In this document: piece after piece, positions 52,721 through 62,432 of the stretch
Layout of the letters: every line of letters begins with the position of its first letter
Position numbering within the stretch: the stretch's first letter is position 1
Origin: Rhodospirillales bacterium
GTDB taxonomy: Bacteria > Pseudomonadota > Alphaproteobacteria > Rhodospirillales > Shumkoniaceae
Length of the DNA stretch: 64,000 nucleotides
Reading direction: 5' to 3'
Assembly (NCBI GenBank): GCA_028281785.1
Contig: JANQJG010000072.1
Coordinates: 16,575 to 80,574, forward strand
The notes under the pieces: generated by a model
The model's database searches: none
What the model saw: only the letters and a program-made list of their open reading frames with translations
Told to the model about the DNA's origin: nothing
Translations under genes and position numbers: made by a program

Positions 52721-54703
52721 GTGGGATCCAAGGTTGAGCGGCTGATGTGGTATCGGCGCCGATTGGCGTCGATGTCGGGCCCCGAGGTACTCCACCGCGT
52801 CATCGAGCAGATCAAACGCGCACAATCCCGCGGCCGTGTTCCCGACCTCGCCGGCCCCGCCGGAGACGGCACGAGGCTGCCGGCACTGCCGGGCCTCAAA
52901 GAAGGCCTCCGGGCGATGGCCGAGGATCGCGCGTTGCTCGACTGCTGGCGGGTCTTCGCCGACCGGGCCCGAGAGGGACGATACCACTTTCTCGGACTCG
53001 ACTGGCCCGCGGTTACCGATCCGAAGCGATGGCATCTGGACCCGGTAAGCGGGTGCCACTGGCCCGACGACATCTACTGCTTCCGCGTCCCCTTTCGCAG
53101 CGCGCACGATATGGGAGACGTGAAGTATGTCTGGGAACTGAACCGCCTCCAGCATCTGCAGCCCGTTGCCGCGCTGGCCGCACTTACGGGGGAGGCCGAG
53201 TTGATTAAGTTGTGCGTCCAGGAGATCGAAAGCTGGATCGACGCCAACCCGCCCTATCAGGGCGTGAACTGGGCATCCGGTATCGAGCTGACACTTCGCG
53301 TTGTCAGCCTGATCGTGGTCGTCTCCCTTCTGGGAGACGAGGCCTTCTCCCAGGCTCAAAGGCGGAAGCTGTGGTCGACCCTGGCGCATCACGGTTACTG
53401 GCTGATGCGTTTTCCGTCGCGGTTCTCATCCGCGAACAACCACTTGGTGGCGGAAGCGGCCGGCCTCTACCTCTTGGGCGGGCTTGCATCCTCGCTGCCG
53501 CAGGCCGATCGCTGGCTTGACTATGGCCGGCGCACCTTGATGGAGGAGATTCACCGACAAATCCACGAGGACGGCGTAGGCGCAGAGCAATCGCCCACCT
53601 ATACGGCCTTCTCCCTCGAGTTCTGGCTGCTGTGCGGTGAGGTTGGGCGGCGCAAGGGACACCCATTCCCCGAACCCTTTTGGCAAAGACTGTCAGGAGC
53701 CGGAGAAACACTGCGCTGGATGCTGGACGGGGCGGCCAACGCGCCGCGGATTGGTGACGACGACGAAGGACGGGTGCTGGTTTCGGAACTCCACGAAACC
53801 GATTACGTCGCTTCGGTCATCTCCTGCATCGCGCGGGCGGTGGACCAGCCCCGCCTGATCCCGCCACGAACCAGAAGCCACCTGCGCCACGCTCTGTTTC
53901 CCGCCCCGGCAAAACCGGCGGCAGAGATCGCGGGCCTGCGCCACATGTCGACGGGAGGCTACACGGTAATCCGCCAGACCGAAAAAGGCCGGCCATGCCT
54001 TTGGGTGATCGACCACGGCCCCCTGGGCTATCTCTCGATCGCCGCCCATGGACATGCCGACGCCCTGTCGGTTCTCCTCCACCTCGACGATCAGCCAGTG
54101 CTCGTCGATGCGGGCACATATCTGTATCATTCCGGAGGCGCTTGGCGCGACCACTTCCGCGGAACCGCGGCGCACAACACCCTGTCCATCGCCGGGTCGG
54201 ATTCGAGTCGGATCGCCGGGGCCTTCAACTGGTCGCGCAAGGCTTCAGTCTCGCTTGTCGAAATGGTCGAAGACCCCGCCTGCTGGGCCGTCGAGGCCGA
54301 GCATGACGGCTTCGTTGAAGAATTCGGCCTGCGCCACCGTCGCCGGATCGAACGCCTCGGGGACGGACTTATCGCCATAACGGACCGTCTCATCGGTTCA
54401 TCCGGGGGGCAAGATGTGGAAATTGGATTTCTTCTCCATCCCGATCTGGGCGCCGATACCCAGGAAAACATCGTCGTCATCCGCCGGTCCGACCGCAAGT
54501 TGGTGCAACTCTCGCACGAGGGCGGCCTGACGCCGGAGGTTCAGCGCGGCCTCGACGATCCCCCGCGTGGGTGGTATTCGGAGGCTTTCGGCCGAAAGGT
54601 TCCAGCCGACCGGATCGTCTTCACCGGCCGAATGTCCCCCGGAGACACGTCGCGTGTCATCCTGGAAATTCTCCCGGAGGGTCAGGCGGGCTCGGGCGCG
54701 TAG
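52721..54703 (+). CDS. Heparinase II/III-family protein (polysaccharide lyase-like)
   Basis: 660 residues from GTG 52721 (GGAGG upstream). The N-terminal half is an alpha/alpha toroid with NWASGIELTLRVVSLIVV, SSANNHLVAEAAGLYLLGGL and EQSPTYTAFSLEFWLL, which carry the likely catalytic Asn, His and Tyr. The C-terminal beta-sandwich starts at LRHMSTGGYTVIR and includes AHGHADALSVLLHLDDQPV with the conserved His-Gly-His-Ala-Asp. This architecture is shared with heparinase II, oligoalginate lyases and related uronate lyases. No signal peptide is obvious. In exopolysaccharide operons such proteins may trim or recycle uronate-containing polymer. Confidence 0.92.
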   Translation: MGSKVERLMWYRRRLASMSGPEVLHRVIEQIKRAQSRGRVPDLAGPAGDGTRLPALPGLKEGLRAMAEDRALLDCWRVFADRAREGRYHFLGLDWPAVTDPKRWHLDPVSGCHWPDDIYCFRVPFRSAHDMGDVKYVWELNRLQHLQPVAALAALTGEAELIKLCVQEIESWIDANPPYQGVNWASGIELTLRVVSLIVVVSLLGDEAFSQAQRRKLWSTLAHHGYWLMRFPSRFSSANNHLVAEAAGLYLLGGLASSLPQADRWLDYGRRTLMEEIHRQIHEDGVGAEQSPTYTAFSLEFWLLCGEVGRRKGHPFPEPFWQRLSGAGETLRWMLDGAANAPRIGDDDEGRVLVSELHETDYVASVISCIARAVDQPRLIPPRTRSHLRHALFPAPAKPAAEIAGLRHMSTGGYTVIRQTEKGRPCLWVIDHGPLGYLSIAAHGHADALSVLLHLDDQPVLVDAGTYLYHSGGAWRDHFRGTAAHNTLSIAGSDSSRIAGAFNWSRKASVSLVEMVEDPACWAVEAEHDGFVEEFGLRHRRRIERLGDGLIAITDRLIGSSGGQDVEIGFLLHPDLGADTQENIVVIRRSDRKLVQLSHEGGLTPEVQRGLDDPPRGWYSEAFGRKVPADRIVFTGRMSPGDTSRVILEILPEGQAGSGA

Positions 54704-54824
54704 CCTAATCTTAACACAGCATGGATATGGGGTTTTCTATTGATCGTTTAGAAGAGTCATAGTTATAAGGACCGTAACATTTGGATTACCACTAATGGGA
54801 TAGCTCGAGGGAAGATGCTTCCAT

Positions 54825-56609
54825 TTGAGTGGTGTGGAAAGGACCGCAGCCGATCCTCGCGGGCAGCGATCCCGGCGCATGAACGCGGCTAGACCGACCA
54901 CCGATACGATTCTCGAAAAGGCCCTGAGATCACTTCGGGGGGCGTTTTCGGTTGTCGGGCTGTTCAGCCTGTTCATCAACATCCTGATGCTCACGGCGCC
55001 GCTCTATATGCTGCAGGTCTACGACCGCGTGCTTGCTTCCCGGCATCTGGAAACGCTGGTCATGCTGACCCTGGTCGCCGTGGGGCTGTTGTTCGCCGGC
55101 GGCCTGCTGGACATCGTGCGGTCGCGCCTGCTGGTGCGCATCGGAATCCGCCTCGATAGCGACGTCAACGAGCAGGTCTTCTCAGCCGTGTTCGAGGACC
55201 GCCTGCGCGGGCAACAAGCCAGCGACGGCCAGCCGATCCGCGACCTCGATACGTTGCGCACATTTCTGACCGGCAACGCTTTGGTGGCATTCTTCGACGC
55301 CCCCTGGACACCCTTTTTCATCGTGATCGTATTCTTCTTTCATCCTGTCCTCGGGGTGGTGGCTCTGTCCGGCGCTGCGATACTCCTGCTCCTCGCCGTG
55401 CTCAGCGAAGTGGCTTCGCGGCAGCCCCTGCAGCTGGCAAGACAGAAGAGCGCGGCGGCGAGTGCTTATTCGGATGCCTGCCTGCAGAACGCGGAGTCGG
55501 TCCGCGCCATGGGCATGCGCATCAATCTGCTCCGACGCTGGTTGGATTTCCATCTGACATCGCTTGTTTATCAGGGGGCGGCTAGCGACCGCACCGGTAT
55601 CGTGACCGCCCTCGCCAAGATGGTCCGGCAGATTCTCCAGGTGGTCCTGTTGGGCGCGGGAGCCTATTTGGTCATTCAGCAGGAGATCACGCCGGGCGTG
55701 ATGATCGCGGCGTCCATCCTGATGGGTCGAGCCCTTGCGCCGGTCGAATCGGCGATTGGCGGATGGCGAGGCTTCATTGCGGCGCGCGGCGCCTACCGCC
55801 GACTCGTGGAGGCGCTGGCCCTGTTGCCGCCGGTGTCCGCCGCCATGCGCCTTCCCAAGCCCATCGGCCAACTCACGGCCGAAGGCGCCGTCTTTGCCTT
55901 TCCCGGCACCCGGGCCCCCGTGCTCAAGGGCATTTCCTTCGACCTGGAGCCGGGTGAATCGCTTGGTGTCATCGGTAAAACAGCCGCGGGCAAAACGACG
56001 TTGGCGCGGCTTCTGGTCGGTGTTTGTCAACCGAACTCAGGCCATGTCCGCCTCGACGGCGCCGACATCTATGAATGGAACCACGACCAGCTGGGCGAGC
56101 ATATCGGGTACCTTCCGGAGGGCATCGAACTCCTTGACGGCTCGGTCGCGGAGAACGTTGCCAAGTTCGGGCCGGTCAATCCCGAAGCCGTGGTCAGCGC
56201 GGCGACCAGAGCGACCGCCCACGAGATGATTCTGGCCTTGCCCGATGGCTACGACACGATGGTTGGCGAGGGCGGTGACCGCCTGTCGGCCGGACAGCGA
56301 CAGCGGATCGGGCTGGCGCGGGCGCTCTATGGCAATCCATCTCTCGTAGTCCTGGATGAACCCAACGCGAATGTCGACTTCGAAGGCGACCAAGCAATCG
56401 TACGCGCGATCAACGATCTCAAGAATTCCGGAACGACCGTCGTCGTCATGAGCCATCGTCCGTCCATTCTGGCCTGCGTCGACAAGCTTCTGGTCCTGCG
56501 GGCTGGTCGTGTGGAGATGTTCGGCCCCTGTGCCAAGGTGGTGCAGAAGCTCTCGTTCAGCCCCGTTCCACGCATCGGCGAGGATGCCCGTCTCGCGCAG
56601 ATCAAGTGA
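54825..56609 (+). CDS. Type I secretion system permease/ATPase (PrtD/PrsD family)
   Basis: 594 residues from TTG 54825 (GAGGGAAG about 10 bases upstream), or 576 from ATG 54879. Five to six membrane helices begin with VVGLFSLFINILMLTAPLYM and LQVYDRVLASRHLETL, which are hallmarks of PrtD-type exporters. ATPase: Walker A VIGKTAAGKTTLAR, signature LSAGQRQRIG, Walker B LVVLDEPNANVD, switch His in MSHRP. These transporters export RTX proteins with uncleaved C-terminal signals. The RTX beta-helix protein encoded at 58119-61220 is the obvious client. Confidence 0.95.
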   Translation: MSGVERTAADPRGQRSRRMNAARPTTDTILEKALRSLRGAFSVVGLFSLFINILMLTAPLYMLQVYDRVLASRHLETLVMLTLVAVGLLFAGGLLDIVRSRLLVRIGIRLDSDVNEQVFSAVFEDRLRGQQASDGQPIRDLDTLRTFLTGNALVAFFDAPWTPFFIVIVFFFHPVLGVVALSGAAILLLLAVLSEVASRQPLQLARQKSAAASAYSDACLQNAESVRAMGMRINLLRRWLDFHLTSLVYQGAASDRTGIVTALAKMVRQILQVVLLGAGAYLVIQQEITPGVMIAASILMGRALAPVESAIGGWRGFIAARGAYRRLVEALALLPPVSAAMRLPKPIGQLTAEGAVFAFPGTRAPVLKGISFDLEPGESLGVIGKTAAGKTTLARLLVGVCQPNSGHVRLDGADIYEWNHDQLGEHIGYLPEGIELLDGSVAENVAKFGPVNPEAVVSAATRATAHEMILALPDGYDTMVGEGGDRLSAGQRQRIGLARALYGNPSLVVLDEPNANVDFEGDQAIVRAINDLKNSGTTVVVMSHRPSILACVDKLLVLRAGRVEMFGPCAKVVQKLSFSPVPRIGEDARLAQIK

Positions 56610-56616
56610 GGTTCCC

Positions 56617-57963
56617 ATGTGGCCCCAGCTCGAAGGCCATCAGGCCAACACCGCCGCCGCCCCAACCAAACGCATCAAGGTGGATCTGCGTCCGGCCACG
56701 ATAACGGGATTGGTTATCGTCCTGTCCGTATTCGGAGGGTTCGGCACCTGGGCCGCCCTGGCCCCGCTTGCGGGAGCAATCATCGCGCAAGGAACGGTCA
56801 AGGTCGATACGGATCGCAAGGAAGTTCAGCATGTGGAGGGAGGCGTCGTCCAGGAGTTGCTGGTGCGGGACGGCGATGTCGTCGAGGCCGGCGACGTCAT
56901 CGTGCGTTTGGACAAGACCCGGTCCAAAGCCTCCTATGACGTGCTTCAAGTGCAACACGACACGGCCCGCGCAGAAGCCGCGAGATTGACGGCGGAACTT
57001 AATCGCATCGATCAGATCGACTTTCCGGCGGATCTGAAGGTGCGGGCCAATCGGGACCCGCAGGTGGCCGAGATCGTTTCGGGACAGGAGTCCCTTTTCA
57101 ACGCCCGTCGTGTCTCGCTGTCCGGACAGACCTCGATCCTCCGCCAAAAGGTCGCCCAGTTAAAGGAAGAGATTACGGGCCTGGAAGCACAGCTACGCGC
57201 CAAGAGACATCAGTCTTCTCTCATCCGCGAGGAGTTGAAGGGGCTTCAGGAGTTGTTTGACAAGGGCTTCGCGAAAAAACCCCGCCTGCTCGCCCTTCAG
57301 CGGGAGCGGGCGCGCCTTCAGGGTGAAATCGCCGAGCATCTTTCCGAGATCGCGCGAGCCAAGACCAAGATCGGCGAGACCGAACTGGAAGTCTTCCAGC
57401 TCGAACGCGAATTTCACGAGGAAGTTGTCGCCGCGTTGCACGAAACGCAGGCCCGGATCGCCGATACCGAGGTTCGCATGGCCGACGCCGCCCATGTTGT
57501 CGAACAGATGGAGATCCGGGCACCGGTCAGCGGGATCGTCGTCGGCATGGACGTCGGCACCGTGGGCGGGGTGATCAAGGCGGGGGAAACCATGCTCGAG
57601 ATCGTTCCCGTCAATGACGGCCTTTTGATCGAAGCACGGGTACAGCCCTCGGACGTGGACAGCCTGTCGGTCGGGTTGCCGGCTTTCGTAAGGTTCACTG
57701 CGTTCAAACAACGCACCACCCCCACCGTCAACGGCGAGGTGGTATATCTGTCCGCAGACAGCCTGATCGACGAGCGAACCGGCGAGGCTTATTACGTCAC
57801 GCGGGTCGAGGTGTCGGACGAAGAGGTACGCCGCCTCGGGGATCGCCCCCTTCAGCCTGGCATGCCCGCGGAGGTCGTCGTCGAGACCGTGGAACGCACG
57901 GCGCTGCACTACCTGGTTCAACCGCTCATGGACGCGATGGTGCGTGCCTGGCGCGAGGAGTAG
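56617..57963 (+). CDS. Type I secretion periplasmic adaptor (HlyD/PrtE family)
   Basis: 448 residues from ATG 56617, 8 bases after the exporter stop. One membrane helix (ITGLVIVLSVFGGFGTWAAL, about 26-45), a lipoyl half-motif GTVKVDTDRKEVQHVEGGVV, long coiled coil (about 100-310) and the second lipoyl half (IRAPVSGIVVGMDVGTVGGV), then a beta-barrel domain with FTAFKQRTTPTVNGEVVYLS. It links the ATPase/permease to an outer-membrane TolC-like channel, whose gene is not in the window. Confidence 0.95.
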   Translation: MWPQLEGHQANTAAAPTKRIKVDLRPATITGLVIVLSVFGGFGTWAALAPLAGAIIAQGTVKVDTDRKEVQHVEGGVVQELLVRDGDVVEAGDVIVRLDKTRSKASYDVLQVQHDTARAEAARLTAELNRIDQIDFPADLKVRANRDPQVAEIVSGQESLFNARRVSLSGQTSILRQKVAQLKEEITGLEAQLRAKRHQSSLIREELKGLQELFDKGFAKKPRLLALQRERARLQGEIAEHLSEIARAKTKIGETELEVFQLEREFHEEVVAALHETQARIADTEVRMADAAHVVEQMEIRAPVSGIVVGMDVGTVGGVIKAGETMLEIVPVNDGLLIEARVQPSDVDSLSVGLPAFVRFTAFKQRTTPTVNGEVVYLSADSLIDERTGEAYYVTRVEVSDEEVRRLGDRPLQPGMPAEVVVETVERTALHYLVQPLMDAMVRAWREE

Positions 57964-58003
57964 GTGGAAGCCAGGACGCGGCGCGGCGACCCAAAAAAGC
58001 AAA

Positions 58004-58026
58004 CCCCGCAGGCCTCACCTGCGGGG
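58004..58026 (-). terminator. Rho-independent terminator for the RTX beta-helix gene
   Basis: CCCCGCAGG and CCTGCGGGG pair perfectly (9 bp, 5-base loop). On the minus strand the stem is followed by TTTGCTTTTTTGG, a good T-run. It terminates the minus-strand gene ending at 58119 and may also limit read-through from the HlyD gene. Confidence 0.88.
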
Positions 58027-58049
58027 CAAGCCGTTTCGATCGAGGATTC

Positions 58050-58115
58050 CTAGATCAGATCGCGATGAAATGGAATCGCTCCGCGATACCACTCGATCGC
58101 GTGAATCCACTCTAG
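58050..58115 (+). repeat. 66-bp imperfect palindromic repeat, copy A
   Basis: It begins CTAGATCAGATCGCGAT and contains AAATGGAATCG and ATACCA, then TCGCGTGAATC near the end. It matches copy B at 63904-63969 at 52 of 66 positions, and its ends are roughly self-complementary. It lies between the terminator and the stop codon of the RTX gene. Confidence 0.75.
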
Positions 58116-58118
58116 CCG

Positions 58119-61100
58119 TCAGACCACGAAATCGTCATCCGTAAGGCTGCTGATCGAGACGTCGTCGAGCTGGATCTCATCGCCGCCGCCAAGATCGATG
58201 ATGGTGTCCGACCTATCCATGGACATTCTGTCGAAGACCTCGCCCACCGAGCCGAAGCCGAAAGCGGTGAGATCAATCGTGTCCTGACCGACCTCGAAAT
58301 CGCGGATCCTGTCGGAGTCGCAGCCCTGCTCAAAGACGAAGGCATCGCGGCCGGCCCCGCCGGTCATCTTGTCGTCGCCGGCGCCGCCGTTCAACACGTC
58401 GTCGCCGTCGTCACCTTGCATCCAGTCGTTGCCATCGCCGCCCCAAAGCTTGTCGTCGTCGGCACGGCCCTTGATGTTGTCATCGCCGGCACCGCCATAA
58501 AGCATGTCGTCGCCGTCATGGCCCAGGACCATGTCATTACCGGCTCCGCCCTTGACGATGTCGTCACCGCCGCCGCCTTCGAGCCGATCCTTTCCGTCGC
58601 CGCCTTCGAGGAGGTCGTCACCGGCGCGGCCCTTGAGAAGATCGTCGCCGCCGAGGCCCGTGATGTGATCGGCGTCGCCGCCACCATAGATGCGTTCACC
58701 GGCATCGGTGCCGACCAGAACGGTCGCATAGTCGCCGTCACCAGAGCCGGAACCATCGCCAGAGCCCGAACCATCCCCGGAACCCGAACCATCGCCGGAG
58801 CCCGAACCATCGCCGGAGCCAGAGCCGTCGCCCGAACCATCGCCGGAGCCAGAGCCGTCACCCGAACCCGAGCCGTCGCCGGAGCCCGAACCGGAGCCGC
58901 CCCCCTCACCGACAACGAAATTCTCGCTCGACAGCTGGGACGGGTTGAAGCCCCTGAGATAAATCTGGTCATCCCCCCCGAGATCGACGAGCGTGCCCGA
59001 TCCCTCGGGGCGGACGAGATTGAGCACCTCTTCCGCCGAGGCGAAGCCAAAGGCCGACACGTCGATGACATCGGATTGGGCGTTGAAGTCCCTGATGGTG
59101 TCTTGTCCGCAACCCTGTTCGAAGACGAAGGTGTCGCGGCCGGCCCCGCCGGTCATCTTGTCGTTGCCGGCGCCGCCGTTCAACACGTCGTCGCCGTCGT
59201 CGCCTTGCATCCAGTCGTTGCCATCGCCGCCCCAAAGCTTGTCGTCGTCGGCGCGGCCCTTGATGTTGTCATCGCCGGCACCGCCGTAGAGCATATCGTT
59301 GCCGTCATGACCCAGGACCATGTCGTTACCGGCTCCGCCCTTGACGATGTCGTCACCGTCACCGCCTTCGAGCCGATCCTTTCCGTCGCCGCCCTCAAGA
59401 AGGTCGTCGCCGTCCCGCCCCTTCAGCTTATCGTCACCGCCCTTCCCCATGATATGCTCGGCGCCGCCGCCGCCGGAGATCTCCTCGCTGGCATCGGTGC
59501 CGACCAGAACGGTCGCGTAGTCACCGTCGCCGGAACCCGAGCCGTCACCGGAACCATCGCCCGAGCCGGAGCCGTCGCCCGAGCCGTCACCGGAACCGGA
59601 GCCATCGCCGGAGCCCGAACCATCGCCGGAGCCCGAACCATCGCCGGAGCCCGAACCAGAACCGTCGGTGTTCGAGCCGGTCGCTCCGAGTCCGGCAGCG
59701 GGCGAGCCTTGAGTCAACTCGAAATTGTCATTCTTCAGATCGACGAAAGATGGATCGGCGATGATTGCGTTGGGATCGGCCGCCTCAAACGCTTCCGAGC
59801 CGAAGGTCTTTCCGTTGACCTTCATCCATCCTCCCGAATCAGCCCGGAAATACAGATTTCCCTCGAGATCGACATTGATGCCGCTGTCGTATTCGAGAAT
59901 CATCGAGTCGACCGCGTAAAGGATGCTGTCGCTGATGGTTACATCGTCGGCCTTGTCACGCACCCGAATGGCATAGCCACCGGGTTCGCGCATCACGAAG
60001 GTGGAGTTGTCGAAGACATGGCCGGTTCCCCCGGCGATCTCCACCGAGCGGTGCGCATAGTCTCCTCCGTCGATGAAAACGTCGTTGGTGAATGTGGAAC
60101 CGTTGCCAGCGTCCGTGTGCAACTGCACCGTATATGATTTGACGCCTTCATACCGGTTGCCTTCGGAGATGACCCGAGCACCCTCGCCGACGTCCAAGGC
60201 GTTGGCGCCTTCAACCGTTTTCAGATCGTTGTTGGTCAGGATGATCGTCTTGGACGTGTTGTGGATGAGCACGGCATTGTTGTTGTTGCCGTAGACGGTG
60301 TTGCCCTCCAGGGTCTGGCTTCCATTCTTGATATCGATGCCGTCTTCCCGGTTGGCATAAATGATGTTGTCGCGGACGACGTTGTTGCTGCCGGCGCTAT
60401 TGGCGAACTGAACGCCGTCCTCAGCATTCCCATATAGCTCCATACCCTCGATTACATTGTCGTGGGCACCCCTGGCGATATGGACGCCATGGCCGAGATG
60501 GCTGGTGGAGGTGCCCCGGCCGTCGATGCCATTGTCATGGGAGCTGCCACCCTGGATGAGGGTATCCGTGACGTCCTCCCGGAGCTGAATCCCGTTGCGG
60601 GTGTTGTGGTGAACCTCGACATCGATGATCTCGATACCGGTCGTGTTCTCCAGCCAGATGCCCTCTCGGCTCATGGTTACTTCGAGATCGGTGATGCGCA
60701 CATGGTCCACGTCCGCGATCTCGACCATCTTATGCTGAACCTGGCATTGCAGGCTGTCGAAAGCCTGAGAGGGTGGCGACTTGCTGTAGACATAGAGCTT
60801 GCCGCCCGACCAGTACCAGTCACCAGCCTCATCGACAGCGTTAACGCCGGTGGCGACGATGTTGCCGTTGACGCCATCGAAGAAGACCTTTCCGGGATCC
60901 TCGCCGATCTTGCTGACGGAGGTCGACCAGACGTTGTTGCCGACCTTGCTCCAACTCGCGTCGGCCAGTTCGACCGAGCCGTTGAAGACGGGCGCAGGGC
61001 CGGAGCCATAAGAGCCGAATTCAATGGGTTTATCGGCCGTTCCGGATGACCGGGGGACCAGCGGCTCGCGATATACATCGCCGCTATGGAAAAGGATCTT

Positions 61101-61220
61101 GTCTCCGGGTTGGAACGACTGGGCGTTGACTTTATCGACTGATTTCCACGCGGAGCCGGGGTTCAGACCATCGCTGGAATCGCTACCGTTGACGGCGTCA
61201 ACGTAATAAGTCCGGGGCAT
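58119..61220 (-). CDS. Secreted right-handed beta-helix protein with two RTX blocks
   Basis: 1033 residues; ATG 61220 follows GGAGG. Residues 1-515 are a parallel beta-helix of the pectate-lyase-like superfamily: [33 protein letters not shown], then PbH1 repeats such as [20 protein letters not shown]. Residues 519-566 are a Gly-Ser-Asp linker, 567-770 RTX block 1 ([20 protein letters not shown]), 774-828 a second linker, and 829-1033 RTX block 2, ending in DDDFVV. The Asp-rich C-terminus with a hydrophobic end and the lack of an N-terminal signal fit type I secretion. Similar layouts are seen in AlgE epimerases and rhizobial PlyA/PlyB glycanases, but the AlgE catalytic DPHE motif is not visible. 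Activity (lyase, epimerase or binding) is open. Confidence 0.93.
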   Translation of the reverse strand: MPRTYYVDAVNGSDSSDGLNPGSAWKSVDKVNAQSFQPGDKILFHSGDVYREPLVPRSSGTADKPIEFGSYGSGPAPVFNGSVELADASWSKVGNNVWSTSVSKIGEDPGKVFFDGVNGNIVATGVNAVDEAGDWYWSGGKLYVYSKSPPSQAFDSLQCQVQHKMVEIADVDHVRITDLEVTMSREGIWLENTTGIEIIDVEVHHNTRNGIQLREDVTDTLIQGGSSHDNGIDGRGTSTSHLGHGVHIARGAHDNVIEGMELYGNAEDGVQFANSAGSNNVVRDNIIYANREDGIDIKNGSQTLEGNTVYGNNNNAVLIHNTSKTIILTNNDLKTVEGANALDVGEGARVISEGNRYEGVKSYTVQLHTDAGNGSTFTNDVFIDGGDYAHRSVEIAGGTGHVFDNSTFVMREPGGYAIRVRDKADDVTISDSILYAVDSMILEYDSGINVDLEGNLYFRADSGGWMKVNGKTFGSEAFEAADPNAIIADPSFVDLKNDNFELTQGSPAAGLGATGSNTDGSGSGSGDGSGSGDGSGSGDGSGSGDGSGDGSGSGDGSGDGSGSGDGDYATVLVGTDASEEISGGGGAEHIMGKGGDDKLKGRDGDDLLEGGDGKDRLEGGDGDDIVKGGAGNDMVLGHDGNDMLYGGAGDDNIKGRADDDKLWGGDGNDWMQGDDGDDVLNGGAGNDKMTGGAGRDTFVFEQGCGQDTIRDFNAQSDVIDVSAFGFASAEEVLNLVRPEGSGTLVDLGGDDQIYLRGFNPSQLSSENFVVGEGGGSGSGSGDGSGSGDGSGSGDGSGDGSGSGDGSGSGDGSGSGDGSGSGDGSGSGDGDYATVLVGTDAGERIYGGGDADHITGLGGDDLLKGRAGDDLLEGGDGKDRLEGGGGDDIVKGGAGNDMVLGHDGDDMLYGGAGDDNIKGRADDDKLWGGDGNDWMQGDDGDDVLNGGAGDDKMTGGAGRDAFVFEQGCDSDRIRDFEVGQDTIDLTAFGFGSVGEVFDRMSMDRSDTIIDLGGGDEIQLDDVSISSLTDDDFVV
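58122..58736 (-). repeat. RTX block 2 of the beta-helix protein
   Basis: Residues 829-1033. This block repeats block 1 (58911-59522) with long identical runs, for example the segment from [13 protein letters not shown] through [20 protein letters not shown]. It contains about ten calcium-binding GGxGxDxUx nonapeptides. With the preceding linker it forms a duplicated module of about 260 residues. Confidence 0.9.
58911..59522 (-). repeat. RTX block 1 of the beta-helix protein
   Basis: Residues 567-770. It opens with [19 protein letters not shown] and ends before a C-terminal-like segment ([13 protein letters not shown]). Block 2 opens almost identically ([18 protein letters not shown]). The block therefore looks like a complete secretion module that was duplicated internally. 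Confidence 0.9.
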
Positions 61221-62344
61221 CTTCCCTCCTCTGGCGTTGCAGAGAACTCAAGGTTGTTGTATTGGCGACCCATTCTCATTTTTGTAATCATTGCGTCGCT
61301 TGCCAGGATCATAGGGAGAAAAACTTAAGGATAAGTAACCGCCATTCTTGTACGGCATTCGACTCCTTGCTCGAAGCAATGGACGGTTTGGAGTCCCGAG
61401 CCCCAGTGCGCGCAAGCTTGTTTCGCCGGCCAAGTCCCGTTGACCCCCTAGATCATCCGGGCCCCGACAAGCTCGAAGGTTGATTGCCCCCCACAGTCTT
61501 CGTACTGCGGATAGTCGATGTTGTGGATAGGATTGCTTTTCACAATACAGAGAAAGAAGTCGCGAGACCCCTTTTCCGCCTGCCGCCAAATCGATCCCGA
61601 CAGGCGCGGCCAGGAAATCCTCACGATGAAAAACTTTGGCGGTCTGTGCTTCTCGCACGCCGTCTTAGTCCTTCCCCCAAAGCAATCCAACAGGACCGTC
61701 TTTTTTTCACAACTTCGGCGCGCTGACGATCCACTTAAACGATCCGGCCATATAGGGATCTGGATCCTATTAAATGAGACTCAGAGCCATTAGCCGAATC
61801 AAACGCACCGACTGGGCAGACCTTACCCTTATTGGGTAGTTTGTCAAGCGAGAATGCGGGAGAGCGTCAGCTTCGTCTCTGCTTCAGTTTCAGAAAAATA
61901 AAGGTAAAAATTCTTATTAAAAACAAAATATCTCATATATAACGCATATATATATGAATTTCATCCTATAAACTTGCCGCAAAAAACCGCCCCCTGTTTA
62001 TAATTTCAAAATTTCCAAATCGCAGTCATACGGACAATTTCTACTTCTAAAGGGTTAACCTTCAAGGACTATCGGAAAAACCACAGGTGTTTTAGGAGTC
62101 CGTAATACCGCCCTGAAGTTGCACGCCTGCTGGTTGCAATTCTTGACCATGAGGAACAACAAATGAGCATGGTCAGCTTGCGCCATGAGAAATCCATCCA
62201 TGCTGAAAAGTCCGGGTTGACGCCCCGGCTGCGTCGACGGGCTTGCCCGTAATCCCGACGCACCGCGCCCGTCTCCTGCCCAGGACGCAAAATCGCTCCG
62301 GCGCAGGCGCGCATACCTCAAAACATCATGCGCTAGCGTGATGG

Positions 62345-62383
62345 TTCCGAAGTTGGGCACATTATCTGTGCCCAACTTCGGAA
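62345..62383. repeat. Perfect 17-bp inverted repeat (strong hairpin)
   Basis: TTCCGAAGTTGGGCACA and TGTGCCCAACTTCGGAA are exact reverse complements around a TTATC loop. Pairing continues outward with GTGAT/ATCAC after a small bulge. A second small stem CACACGA/TCGTGTG follows at about 62,391-62,416. There is no T-run. It lies just downstream of the GT2 gene. Confidence 0.85.
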
Positions 62384-62418
62384 GCTGAATCACACGAGAA
62401 TCAACAAGTTCGTGTGCC

Positions 62419-62432
62419 GATTCACGCGATCG
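62419..62432 (-). repeat. Partial copy of the 66-bp repeat end
   Basis: GATTCACGCGATCG is identical to the end of copy A read on the opposite strand. Like copy A it abuts the stop codon of a minus-strand gene, here the GT2 gene. Confidence 0.4.

Noticed and set aside
39295..57963. Calling the whole locus an alginate operon
   Set aside because: AlgD and ManC are present, but Alg8, Alg44, AlgK, AlgE-porin and AlgG are not. The flippase, Wzc and Wza genes point to another assembly route.
58416..60137. Long plus-strand open frame of 573 codons opposite the RTX repeats
   Set aside because: It is antisense to the repeated GGxGxD coding sequence, is built of Ala/Val/Gly repeats, and has no ribosome site or family. 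It is a shadow of the repeats.
58119..61220. Calling the beta-helix protein a mannuronan C5-epimerase (AlgE)
   Set aside because: The overall layout fits, but the catalytic DPHE-type motif of AlgE/AlgG was not found in the beta-helix, so the activity is left open.
62055..62393. Possible 112-codon minus-strand gene in the long intergenic region
   Set aside because: Its start lies within the perfect hairpin, it has no ribosome site, and no family was recognised; it is kept only as a possible remnant.
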